A stretch of 64,000 bases of DNA from the NCBI RefSeq assembly GCF_905475395.1, contig NC_058342.1, forward strand, positions 2,180,501 through 2,244,500, in the 5' to 3' direction. This document shows positions 50,870 through 61,930 of the stretch, in pieces (position 1 is the first letter of the stretch; each line of letters starts with the position of its first letter). The position numbers and the translations under genes are program-made. The notes under the pieces are model-generated. The model was given only the letters and a program-made list of their open reading frames with translations. It had not been told where the DNA came from and ran no database searches. The stretch comes from Chrysoperla carnea. Taxonomy: Eukaryota; Arthropoda; Insecta; Neuroptera; Chrysopidae.

Positions 50870-51390
50870 TTCACTTTCTTTACGCAACAGTTTAAAAAAG
50901 AAATATTAAGAATAAAGAAAAGAGATCTGGCATTATTTTTGTTTTATTGGTCAAACTAGGATTTTTTTGCACAAAAATAAATTTGTAAGTTCAGATTTGG
51001 ATTCACCAACCTCGAAAACTAGATATCATTTTCTGAATATATTTGTTGTAATCGCGTTTTTTTATTATCCGGAGTTGAAACGGGTCTTAAAGCTAGAAAT
51101 TGAAATATGTGGACGCTTTTTGAAATTTGGTGATATTAACCAGAAACCATACAGTACAACAATGTTTCATCATAGTTCGGGTATACCAGAAGAAATAAGG
51201 TGGAATTCTACATATTTTGGCATCTTTTTAGTGAATTTTGAAAATTGACCTTTATTTTAGGCAACATATCTCGGTAACGAATGGAGATACACCCATATTT
51301 GAATGGACAAAATTGCAGGAAATTTTACTTTTTTCAAAAAAAGTTACGGAATGTTTTTGCCGTAGGACATAAGAAAAAAAGTTATTGAGG
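50870..51390. repeat. Right partner of the diverged inverted repeat
   Basis: Reverse complement of 45,900-46,470 at about 75 percent identity. No coding content supported. Confidence 0.5.
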
Positions 51391-52796
51391 ATAAACCGGA
51401 GACTATGAAATTGTAGGAAATTAAACGTTCTACAAAAATGTTAATTAACCATATCTGAACAACATCTCGAAGATTCGTTAACTTTCGATTTATTTCAACC
51501 TGAAACTAACGGTCCACTGGCCTATACAAGCTAAATTCGAAGGTAACCTCCGACACAGTAAAAGTTAAAGAAGTTTTTTTTCTTCAAATGCACGACAACC
51601 TTCAGCTTTTGCCTTGATGAAACAAAAGTTATTGAAAGCACCGAAATTAGGACTTGTATTTCGAACACTGAAACTATTTTAGCAACAAATTCCTCACATA
51701 CTCGAACATTGAATGTATCTAAGTATCTTGAACGTTACTTTACAAAATGACTGATACTGAACACAGTTTTCCAATGCAATATATATATATAATATTTACA
51801 ATAAAAAGATTTATTAAATGTCATAGTCAAATACAATGAATATTCGTTGTAACGAAGATAGCGAAAACTTCCGCTTAATCGTTTACCGAAAATTAATTCA
51901 ATTTCATTATCATCAAAAGATGATTCAAATTCGATCGTTAAATTTAATTCAAATGACGAAATGAACTTCTCTCTTAACAGTATACTTGTTAAGTTTAAGC
52001 CTAATTTGGTTTTTCAATGTATTTTAATATTGTGGAAAGTCTGGACTTTTTGGAAATAATATTTAAATTAGTTTGTTTTTAAAATTATTTTTAATATTGA
52101 ATTAATATTAAATTTTTCTTAAATACAAACTAATTATATTATTCTTTCAATTTTCAAGTAATGTGCATTTCTGTGAACCACTTACAGTAGTTTGTTTTGG
52201 GGTTTTACTCTCACAATATTGAATATGTATTTATTTTGATGTTATATTGTGAGTTTTTGTATTGCAGGAGATAGTAATGTACCGACCTGGCGATCTTATT
52301 TCATATATTTCTTTGGTTACGCTTATAACCAATTACCTTCATAAGCTAGGCTTCAAGACATGAATCAAGTTGTGTTTATTTCCTCTCCATGATTCATCAT
52401 TCATATGTAAGAACAATCTCTTACAAGTCCCTGTCGGTAACACTGGCTTAGTCCCCAAAGCCAAAGTCATTACAATACACAGAACTTGTCGTACCGGCCA
52501 AGGCAACCCCCAGATGGTCAAATTTTTACTTGTAATAGTAATTAACTTTGTAGAATCGGATTCTTCTGCCACAATATGAGCATAAAATTAATTCCTTGTT
52601 TAACTAATTCTGCATAATAGTACGAGAGCCGACCGATTAAATATCCTATGGATCAGATACATGGGAAGTTTTTGTTGAGTGAGTAGAGCTTTAGTAGACC
52701 TAACAGACGACACTCGCCAAAAAAACAATTTTGCCCGCATGCAGAAATAGGGAACAACTTCCGGCAATAAATATGCACCTTATGTCAATGTATAAG
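51391..52796. other. AT-rich stretch, no gene supported
   Basis: Short (TA)n at ~51,780-51,792. A 77-codon minus frame at 52.34-52.57 kb matches nothing recognised. Confidence 0.4.
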
Positions 52797-53113
52797 ATAC
52801 AGGGATCAGACTTAGGTTGAAACGTAGATTTTAATATGTAGAATAAGAAAATCTAGGGTCGACGAGTTCAATCTGTCCGCTTCCTCGAGTCGATCTTTTG
52901 AAAGTTTTTTATTTCAACGAATTACTAATGTTGGAAACGAGGCATTTGACTCATACAGGAATCAGATTTAGGTTGAAACGTAGATTTTAATATGTAGAAT
53001 TAGAAAATCTAAGGTCGACAAGCTCAATCTGCCCACTACCTCGAGTCGACCTTTTTAAAGTTTTTTATACCAACGAATTACTGATGTAGGAAACAAGGCA
53101 TTTGACTCAGGAA
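52797..53113. repeat. 158-bp tandem duplication
   Basis: GGTTGAAACGTAGATTTTAA...GCATTTGACTCA is present twice head to tail (about 52,797-52,955 and 52,957-53,113) with ~90 percent identity. Confidence 0.75.
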
Positions 53114-55019
53114 AAACTCCGCGACAACTTATTTTTATGAAAACAAGTGGAAATTGTTTTTCTGAGTGTCTTCAACAAAATCATATTAATGAGAACTTAT
53201 GCATTTTCGTTTTACGCCCATGGGTGGGTAGAAGTTCCCTACTTTTGGGCACCATCTTCACTTTATTTACATTTAAAAAATAACTGGATTTTATATTTTG
53301 GATAATATTCAACAGTTCTTCATCCCTAACTTTTTTTATCTCACCTCGTTTTCGAGATATTAGCCTTTGAAAATAAATGCGGAAATTTCGTTGAAAACTC
53401 GTTATTGACGAAACTAAAGATTATTTTGTAGTTCTGGTACAAAATGTGCTGTGAAAACAATATGACTGTATATTTAAGACAATTCTACACACTTTTTAAC
53501 TCGTGGCATTTTTTACCTTGCCTAGGCGTTTTCGATATCGAAACGTTTGAAAAAAAGGGGGGTTTCTTAGCCGACTTCGATATCTGAGATATTTGATATT
53601 GTCGGATATCTTTCGAGATATTTTAATTTTAGAGATCTTTTAATCACTTGACAGCGGCTTACAAAATCGATCATATCTTTACTACAAACATTGTACAGTT
53701 ATGAAACGCGTATCAATTTGGAGAGGAACCATGGAGATTCTTAAGAAGTATAAGAGTTTTCAATTACAAACAGTCTTGCCATGAGATTTCCGAATGTCAT
53801 GAGAATACTTCGAGTCAAAGGGTATACTGGAACGTATAGCCGATCTTATCTTACCAACATTTTATCCTAAAATGGGCTCTTAGATGTTGTAATTAGAATT
53901 ATATCTCAATTTTTTTACTTAAATTTGTTTTTAAATTATAGAGATAGTAAAACAGATGATATTATGTCGAACAAAAAACTCCCAGTATTTTAAGTATTTA
54001 TTATCAATATAAAAAATTATGTATCTGTATGTTGAACTACATTTGTTACTCCGATTACATACTTTGAACTCAAATTACACAAACCATAAATGGTAAAATT
54101 TATTACTTATATTATTCAAACGCTCCGAAACAATTTAACTTTCTTGAAATAGTTTTTCTATGAAAATTAATACCTCGCAAACTGAGCAGGTAGGTCTTCT
54201 TTTTATATTTAAATCAGTCAAATTTTAAAACTTTTCTATTGGTTCAACTACCAGTAGACAAGTTAAATTGAATTAGAACACTAAGAATATTTCCAATTTT
54301 ATTTAATTTTTTTAAATCCCTTGTAATGATTTAATGTATATTTGCTGATTTTATGATTTGGTAAATACTTCTTTCAAATAATCTTGAACTCGTTAAAATA
54401 AATTGTTGTTAGTTTCAAGTTATTACTTGAAAGCCATCTCTTGACAAAATATTCAACGATAGATATACATATTAGTACGTCGACTATATTTCGTTATTAT
54501 CAACACCAAATAATGGATGTATTTCAGTCTTTCTCCAAAACGATGCGCAGATAAATACCTTTTCATAGACTTTTTTTCTACTATGTTTCTCTATAAAATA
54601 GATTTTATACAGGCTTACTTTATATGCAGTCAAAAGTATACAATATTTTACATCCCGGTGCAATTTTAATTATTAATTATCCTAAGTATAAATTAAAAAT
54701 ATTTTCACGAGTTTGCAAACACATTACTTTAAATTTATTAAGTTTAAATATAAATTTGTCACTTATTTTAATATATATTTATTTATTTCATAATAAACAC
54801 TCTTAATATAAAACAATTTTTTTAGTTTTTTTAGCAAAATAACACTATATTAAATATCTAGAAAGATAATTACCATTGGAGTGAATTTAGGTTGAAAATT
54901 TTTTAGCAAATTTTACACAAAAGAGTTGGTGTGTATTAAGCTAAATTCAATTTTATACCTGAAAACCACCATGGCTTTATCTCGGGACGTTCGATAAATT
55001 TGACTATTTTCAAAGTAAT
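53114..55019. other. AT-rich stretch, no gene supported
   Basis: Contains sequences like TTTTCGAGATATTAG of the kind found in old transposons, but no frame or structure I can assign. Confidence 0.4.
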
Positions 55020-55990
55020 AAATCAAAGTTTTAACTCTTGGAATGAAGGCCATCTTAACACTGTTCGACCTATCAAAAGCGTTCGATTGTGTGGATCACG
55101 ACCTTCTATGTGAGAAACTTTACCACTTTGGCTTTCGCGGAATGACATAAAAGTAATTCAATTCTTATTTATTTAGTCGCTCACAGTCTGTGAACTGAGA
55201 CATTTCGATAAAAAATCACCTTAAAGTGATCCTTTCTGATAGAGAAATCATAAGAAAAGGTGTCCCACAAGGGTCAATTCTCGGGCCTTTGCTTTTTATA
55301 ATATATATTAATGATTTTACAATTTTGTTCGCTGATGACACCACTGTTGCTTTCGATCAGTTGAGTGAGGAGAGTTTGAAGGCCTCTATATCTGAATCCT
55401 TAACATCTCTATCTCAATGGTGCATCGAAAATAACTTGAAGCTGAACATAGAAGAAACTCAATATATAAATTTCGGCGAGTATGGCCCTCTTAAAACTAG
55501 TTCCAGCTTTAAAAATTCCAGCTTTTGATAATTTTTCTCTCTGTGATCAGGTAAAATTTTTGGGCATCCATCTTAAAAATTAGTAAGTACACTAACCTTT
55601 TGCGTACGATCAGAGAAACTGTTCCAAAATCAATTTGATTTAGCATATAGTACGCTTATATTCAAAGAAATATGCGATATGGAATTGTGTTCTGGGGAAA
55701 TTTTCCTCGTGTAAAAAATTTATTTATAGCACAAAAAAGATGTTTAAACTTTATATGATTTGCATGTGTATGAATGTTCAGTATTCATAAAAAATATTCC
55801 TATCTTTCCGTGAGTAACTATATGGATCATCAACACGAATCTCGTAATAAAAATAAATTAAAAATAAATTCTTGTACTTTAACAAATAATTCGAATTTTT
55901 GACAACATACCACATAATATCAAACATCTACCACTTCGACTCTTTAAGGGCAATTGAAACAGTTTCTTTATACCTTGAATCTTATTCTTC
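55020..55990 (+). pseudogene. Fragment of APE-type non-LTR reverse transcriptase
   Basis: 'LFDLSKAFDCVDHDLL' (motif A, ~55060-55110), 'RKGVPQGSILGPLLFIIYIN' (motif B, ~55254-55315) and 'ILFADDTTVAF' (active site, ~55324) are in order, with about 20 residues missing between 'YINDF' and 'ILFADD'. A recognisable C-terminus with stops runs to ~55990. It is distinct from the other RT copies here. Confidence 0.75.
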
Positions 55991-56079
55991 AAATGAATCT
56001 TAAACTCAACATAAATCTGAACATGTATTTTTTTTCTATGACGTTTTGTGTACCTGTTATTGATCAAACGCAAATAAAT

Positions 56080-58431
56080 ATTATTATTATTATTATTAAA
56101 TTTGAAATATTAACGAATTCATGCCTGTCAAAGAGGGAGAGCGGGTACAGGATTTACACCCCAGGGCCACCCATCTTCTTGAGAGACATAAATCTTCACA
56201 AGGCAGCTACGTCTTTTGAAGAAAGTTCACTGACTTTCGTCCGCGACGTCCGTTGGTCCGTCTGTCTTCCGAGTCGGTGGTACGTAAGTCTGTCTAATGT
56301 CCTGGTCAAGCAGGCTCCGTCCCTGCACCGCAGCAATGTGGAACCTACTAAAAGAGAAAAAAAATAGAATAAAAGAAACTTCAAGGGCTGTTACTTGAAG
56401 ACAGTCTGATGCGATCTCAATGTGCGAAGGGTACCTATGATGACAACCTTCTGCATAGAAGAGATAAGGTGACGAAGATGAGACCTGCAGACCGGAATTT
56501 GAGATAGATTCGTCTCGAGAGTGGGGCGAATTCCGCCTAGGCAACCGATAATGAGGACAACCATTTTGACTGAGTAGCCAGGGTGTAGTTGTCGTAGTTC
56601 TTGTAAGAGATCAAGGTATTTAGTCCGTTTTTGCTCCTCCTTCGTGACTATGTTCGTTTCTATAGGCGCAGAGAACTCGATGACGTACATAGTCTTAGAT
56701 GAGATATCCTGGAGCACTATATCAAGCTTAGTAGCAGAGAGCTGCCTGGTAGTTGGGAACGAGAAATTCCAGAAGATAATGCATTTCTCGTTCTTGGCGA
56801 CAGACTCGATCTCGCCAGGAGCATATGGTCGGACTGGCGTAGGGTTCACTTCATTCTCGTGTCTCGAGAAGTAGTTCAGCACGCGAAGGGCAGCGTTTTG
56901 GCGATGTATGTAGGTGTTCGTGGCATAAGAAGGATTTGCACGCTCTGCACATAGTGGTGGAGACTGCTTCCTTACATACATACTTTTGGTGAGTTAGCGT
57001 CGCTATCAAACCACCTGGGGTAACGATGATAAAGCCTTCTGTTTCGGACTTGAGTTTAGCCGATCGGAGAAAAGAGAACGTAAGATCAACGGAAAGACTA
57101 CAGATGCCTAGATGACGGTAGAATATTCCCTGATGGTCACGAATCCGCTGATCTTCGAAGAGGGAGCGTATTTCAGCTCGTTTCACAGCTGAACGAAGTC
57201 GAGATTTGGAGAGAAGGACCACGTTATCGTCAAGATCACGATTAGACGGATCAAAAGCCAGGCCCAATTTAGACGCTGCATGTTGTGCTGCAGAGAACAA
57301 GAATGCTCCTTTACCCTGTTACTCGTGATAGCGCACGAGTTCCACAAGAGGGTCAGAACTATTTATGACCTGACAAGCTATTCCTACAACTACCCTATCA
57401 TGTAGACATTCAACGGATAGGAGACCTCTATCTCCTTGCTGGCATGGGAGGTAATTACGGGGTACAGAAGCACGTGGGTGCAAACTTCGATTGACGTTCA
57501 TGAGTTTGCGAGTGCCCCTATCAAGTTCCTTAAGCTCCTCTTTTGTCCATTTGATGGAAGCAAAAGAATAGAGAAGGATGGGTAATGCAAGCATATTAGT
57601 AGCACAAATTTTATGGATCCCAGACAATTCTGATTGCCAGATTTGTCGAACACAGTGCCTATACCTGCCGCGAAGAACTTCCATGACCGTAGACACACTT
57701 TAAATGTGGTTTTCACCGACACCCAAATGTGTAGACCGACACCCAATATGTGTAGAGCTCTTCTTAATCGAGATGTTTCACGATGCTTCCATCTGTGAGC
57801 TGCACATCTGCATCGTAATCAGGGACACGACCCCGCTTACAATGAATGACGGCACATTTATCGAGTCCGAATTCCATGCCAATAGCCTTCGTGTACTGAT
57901 GGACAGCTTTGAGAGCTCGAGATAGACTGCTCTCAAAAGAAGCATAAAGTTTCAGGTCATCCATATAGAAAAGATGAGTTACCTGATGCTTCCTATCTGT
58001 CGGGGGACCACAACGGTAACCAGTTTCTTCTTGTAAGCACAAGGAAAGGGCATCAGGGAGATGCAGAATAAAAGCGGGCTAAGGCTGTCGCCTTGATAGA
58101 CACCACGCTTATACGTTACCAGATCTGTTGAGACAATACATTTACCACTTCTATTGGTAAACTTGGTCTTCCACAAAGGTAACAGCTCTTCGATGCATCT
58201 GATGATATCGGGGTGAATTTTCAAGCATTTGAGCAGCACCAATATGAGTTGGGGAGAGGCAGTGTCAAATGCTTTCCTATAATCCACCCAGGCCATACTC
58301 AGGTCGCGTTGATACTGACGAGCGTCTTGACAGATACATCTGTCAACAAGAAGATTATCTTTGCAACCTGATATACCTCGTTTGGAGCCGCGTTGCTCGT
58401 ATATCATCTGCCAAACCGGTTCTATGGTTGT
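56080..58431 (-). pseudogene. R4/Dong-like element A3, 5'-truncated and broken, inverted
   Basis: Family A in reverse orientation: (TTA)n tail at 56,080-56,098, 3'UTR to ~56,390, then frame pieces 56391-56981, 56851-57300, 57319-57696, 57764-58042 and 57979-58407. 'MDDLKLYAS' and the endonuclease block 'YVIEFSAP...KYLDL' are visible, but the zinc-knuckle region has lost bases. The 5' truncation (CACAACCATAGAACC) abuts the (TA)n satellite. Dead copy. Confidence 0.8.
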
Positions 58432-58705
58432 GTCTTATATATATATATATATCGTTATGTTGTGTCCCAAATATACTTCGATGATTTCTTTCATGATTAT
58501 ACTTTCGATCACTTTTGCCTGATTTATAATACTCGAGAACAACTTCGTAATCTTAATAAAAGATGATGCGGAGCGCCACTAAGGTTTTTCGAGAAACGTA
58601 AAAAACGCAGCTTTAATTTAATCCTAAGTATTATAAATCAGGCAAAAGTGATCGAAAGTATAATCATGAAAGAAATCATCGAAGTATATTTGGGACACAA
58701 CATAA

Positions 58706-58763
<58 letters not shown>

Positions 58764-58827
58764 GTGTATATATATATATATACACGATATATACGATATA
58801 TATATATATATATATACACGATATATA

Positions 58828-58883
<56 letters not shown>

Positions 58884-59134
58884 TTATGTTGTGTCCCAAA
58901 TATACTTCGATGATTTCTTTCATGATTATACTTTCGATCACTTTTGCCTGATTTATAATACTTAGGATTAAATTAAAGCTGCGTTTTTTACGTTTCTCGA
59001 AAAACCTTAGTGGCGCTCCGCATCATCTTTTATTAAGATTACGAAGTTGTTCTCGAGTATTATAAATCAGGCAAAAGTGATCGAAAGTATAATCATGAAA
59101 GAAATCATCGAAGTATATTTGGGACACAACATAA

Positions 59135-59222
<88 letters not shown>

Positions 59223-59230
59223 GATATATA

Positions 59231-59294
<64 letters not shown>

Positions 59295-59470
59295 TTATGT
59301 TGTGTCCCAAAGATACTTCGATGATTTCTTTCATGATTATACTTTCGATCACTTTTGCCTGATTTATAATACTCGATAACAACTTCGTAATCTTAATAAA
59401 AGATGATGCGGAGCGCCACTAAGGTTTTTCGAGAAACGTAAAAAACGCAGCTTTAATTTAATCCTAAGTT
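58432..59470. repeat. Alternating inverted satellite around (TA)n
   Basis: Two modules alternate in mirrored order: S (~80 bp, CGTTATGTTGTGTCCCAAA...CTGATTTATAATAC) and U (~90 bp, AAGATGATGCGGAGCGCCAC...TTTAATCCTAAG). Order: S, U, inverted S, (TA)n, S, inverted U, inverted S, (TA)n, S, U. The two (TA)n tracts are 150-170 bp and interrupted by ACGATATATACGAT. Every junction is palindromic. Confidence 0.85.
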
Positions 59471-60650
59471 CCTCTTGCGTTACATTACTATTTTTACCGC
59501 CGATAATTTATTTTTGGTGTCCTCAATTCTGCGCATCGATTTATTAATAATTATTCAATCTAAACACGTCTGAAGGTTATGTTTAAATAATGAATAGTTA
59601 TTTTACACAATATTAAATCCTTGCATTATAAAAACAAAACTCAACCGATTATAAAAATCTTACAATAAAAATACAATGACATAATTTGAACTTGACTATT
59701 ACTTGACTTGCAGTAGTGTCTGCATTGCCGCCTTTTTTATATGGAATGAGACAATTAAATAAGTTTGATAATTTAATGATTCCATATTTGTAGATGTAGT
59801 GAAGTACTAGTGCTGATAATAAACCAATTACATTATAATAACACGCCCATTGATATATCGTACTTTCATATCTTATCAAAAATGGCTTATTTAATTGCGA
59901 TTGTAAGTTTTGATCCATTTGTTCCAGTTAATGATGAGTATATTTAGATCCAGATAGGTTATTTTTAATGGTTCGAGATATTCTAGAGATAAAGGTTAGG
60001 TTCGATTTTGGTACTTGCAGCAATCGTGTCAGAAGGTATCTACTTCAGGAATTTTAATGTAAGAGGAAATATTTTAAATTGATATTTCAGGTTGTAGGAG
60101 AATATTGGTTGTATAATTTGACAGTTGTTTGTGATTTTCACTAATTTAATACCATTGATTTTTTTTTTTTTTTTTTTTTTTTTACATTTTCCTGTAATAG
60201 GAGTTAGTAAGTTGACGCTTTGAAAGACAGACGTGTTATTGGTGCTGTGGAATATCTAACTTCAAAATGTACTTTAAATAGGAATTTATATAAATTTTAA
60301 TGTGAAAACGTTCATATAGATTCTACTGTATAAAATCAAAATTTTTCGAGTAAAAAAAAAAAGTGACACTAATCTAAAAAAGAAAAAAAAAAGAAATCTT
60401 TAACATAACCAAAGTGTTTACGCAACCATAGTGAAAAACGTACCAAACAAGAATTTAAGTGCTATAACATTGTAAAAGTGAGCTAGTTATGAAAATAAAC
60501 ATCTAAATGCTGATAGAAAATAGATTCAACTGAAATTGAAAATTAAAGAAAGTAAAAAAAAAAAAAAATTTATTTTTATTTTTTATACTCTAAACTAGAG
60601 ATAGGCAAGCACTGTCTGCTTGTCATATTAATAAACTTTAATGTATTTGC
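59471..60650. other. AT-rich stretch, no gene supported
   Basis: Holds a T22-23 run near 60,160-60,183 and other homopolymers. An 89-codon minus frame (59,649-59,918) has no recognised match. May include the 5'UTR of the retrotransposon that follows. Confidence 0.4.
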
Positions 60651-60652
60651 TA

Positions 60653-60740
60653 TCGCAAACGTGGTGCAGTGGGTATAGTGTGCGCTTTATAATATAGTAA
60701 ATGCTGAAACCTGAGTTCGATCCCCGTTGCTGGCGACTTT
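60653..60740 (+). ncRNA. tRNA-like sequence (SINE head or tRNA relic)
   Basis: GTGGTGCAGTGGGTATAGTG resembles a tRNA A box and GAGTTCGATCCCC is a near-perfect B box. The 5' CGCAAACG and 3' CGTTGCTGGCG partly pair. Probably a tRNA-derived SINE or mutated tRNA; anticodon not assignable. Confidence 0.45.
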
Positions 60741-61084
60741 AATACCGTGCACTTTTTGTTTTGCATTTTTTTTATTTTTTCTGCTTCTAATCACATTTGT
60801 GTATAAACTGCAGATTTTAAAATTTGTGTATTTTAAACCAATTATTTTATAACCCATTTTACATAAAACGATAGTGAGAACTTCTGATAGCTCTGTGGAA
60901 ATAATTTTTTTTTGCTGTGCTGTAAGTGTTCTAAACATATAAAAGGAAATAAAATAAAAATAAATCTATTATAAAGCTTGTGGAAGTTAAAAATTGTGTC
61001 GCTTGAGATTATTTTAAAAAACAAAATTTGCTAATTTTATAATTAAATTTTGTGTTTAAATAAACGGTATTACCTCTTTAAACA

Positions 61085-61930
61085 ATGCAGGCCAAAGAAA
61101 TTAACGATTTAACTGAGGCAATTCGCGGACTTACTTCGAAGGTCGCCGACACCAATACTGAATTGAAAGAACTCAAATCGTCTATTATTCACATGAATTC
61201 AGAAATTAAATCATTAAAAAAAGAGATAAAAACATTGAAAAACGATAAATCGGAAATGAAAGCGATAATTATCAAACAAGATAATAGCATCAAAAATCTT
61301 ATGCGCGATAGCCGTAAAAAGAACTTAATATTTCATGGGTTGAACATACAACAGGAAAACATTAACTTGAAAGAAAGTATTTTAGAAGTCATTCGATCCA
61401 AGCTGCAAATTAACATAGATCCTGCTGAGATCGAGGAAATACAAAACTTTAAAAATAAATCCTTAATACTAGTAAAATTTCGCACTGAAAAAACTCGCTA
61501 CGAAATTATGAGAAAGAAGAAAGTGCTAGCTGGTTCGGAACTATATATCTCGGAGCACTTTAGCAAAGAGGTTTTAAGCGATAGGCGGGAGCTGTTGCCT
61601 TTTTTTAAAGATGCCAAATCTAAAGGTATGAATATCCGCTGGAACTATGATAAAGTTGTCCTCCATGATGAGAGTCTGGGCGTATATGACCTCGAACGCA
61701 TACAACATTTAATATACAAATACGATAACCAAGGAAAGAATAGTTATAAGTCAGACACCAGCGAATATTTATCTGACGAGGCCAACAATATACACGAGAG
61801 CATTGCTACACCCGAAAGAGAACCAAAGAAGCGAAAACGTATTTCGAATAAGACAAAGAAAATAAGCACTCCTGGCCCAATCGAAAAATATTTGAGTGAT
61901 GCTTCCAATGCAAGACATTCTAAGCATTGA
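61085..61930 (+). CDS. ORF1 RNA-binding protein of non-LTR retrotransposon
   Basis: 281 residues from ATG 61085. Residues ~5-78 form a long heptad coiled coil (Leu/Ile spaced, many Lys and Glu) that should trimerise. 'RKKNLIFHGL' at 77-86 begins an RRM-like fold as in L1-type ORF1 proteins, with strands through ~195, then a basic nuclear-signal-like 'EPKKRKRISNKTKK' (~246-259). It coats element RNA and chaperones it. It ends at a TGA (61928-61930) that is in frame with ORF2. No frame damage seen. Confidence 0.8.
   Translation: MQAKEINDLTEAIRGLTSKVADTNTELKELKSSIIHMNSEIKSLKKEIKTLKNDKSEMKAIIIKQDNSIKNLMRDSRKKNLIFHGLNIQQENINLKESILEVIRSKLQINIDPAEIEEIQNFKNKSLILVKFRTEKTRYEIMRKKKVLAGSELYISEHFSKEVLSDRRELLPFFKDAKSKGMNIRWNYDKVVLHDESLGVYDLERIQHLIYKYDNQGKNSYKSDTSEYLSDEANNIHESIATPEREPKKRKRISNKTKKISTPGPIEKYLSDASNARHSKH

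Noticed and set aside
50570..51248. Two plus-strand frames of 92-93 codons
   Set aside because: They overlap the hairpin and the diverged inverted repeat; composition is that of non-coding AT-rich DNA.
52339..52572. 77-codon minus-strand frame
   Set aside because: Plausible length but no recognised motif, promoter or splice support.
58624..59382. Four Tyr-Ile repeat frames over (TA)n
   Set aside because: Translation of TATA microsatellite in inverted modules, not genes.
59649..59918. 89-codon minus-strand frame with a hydrophobic patch
   Set aside because: No homology recognised and no promoter signals; left as unsupported.
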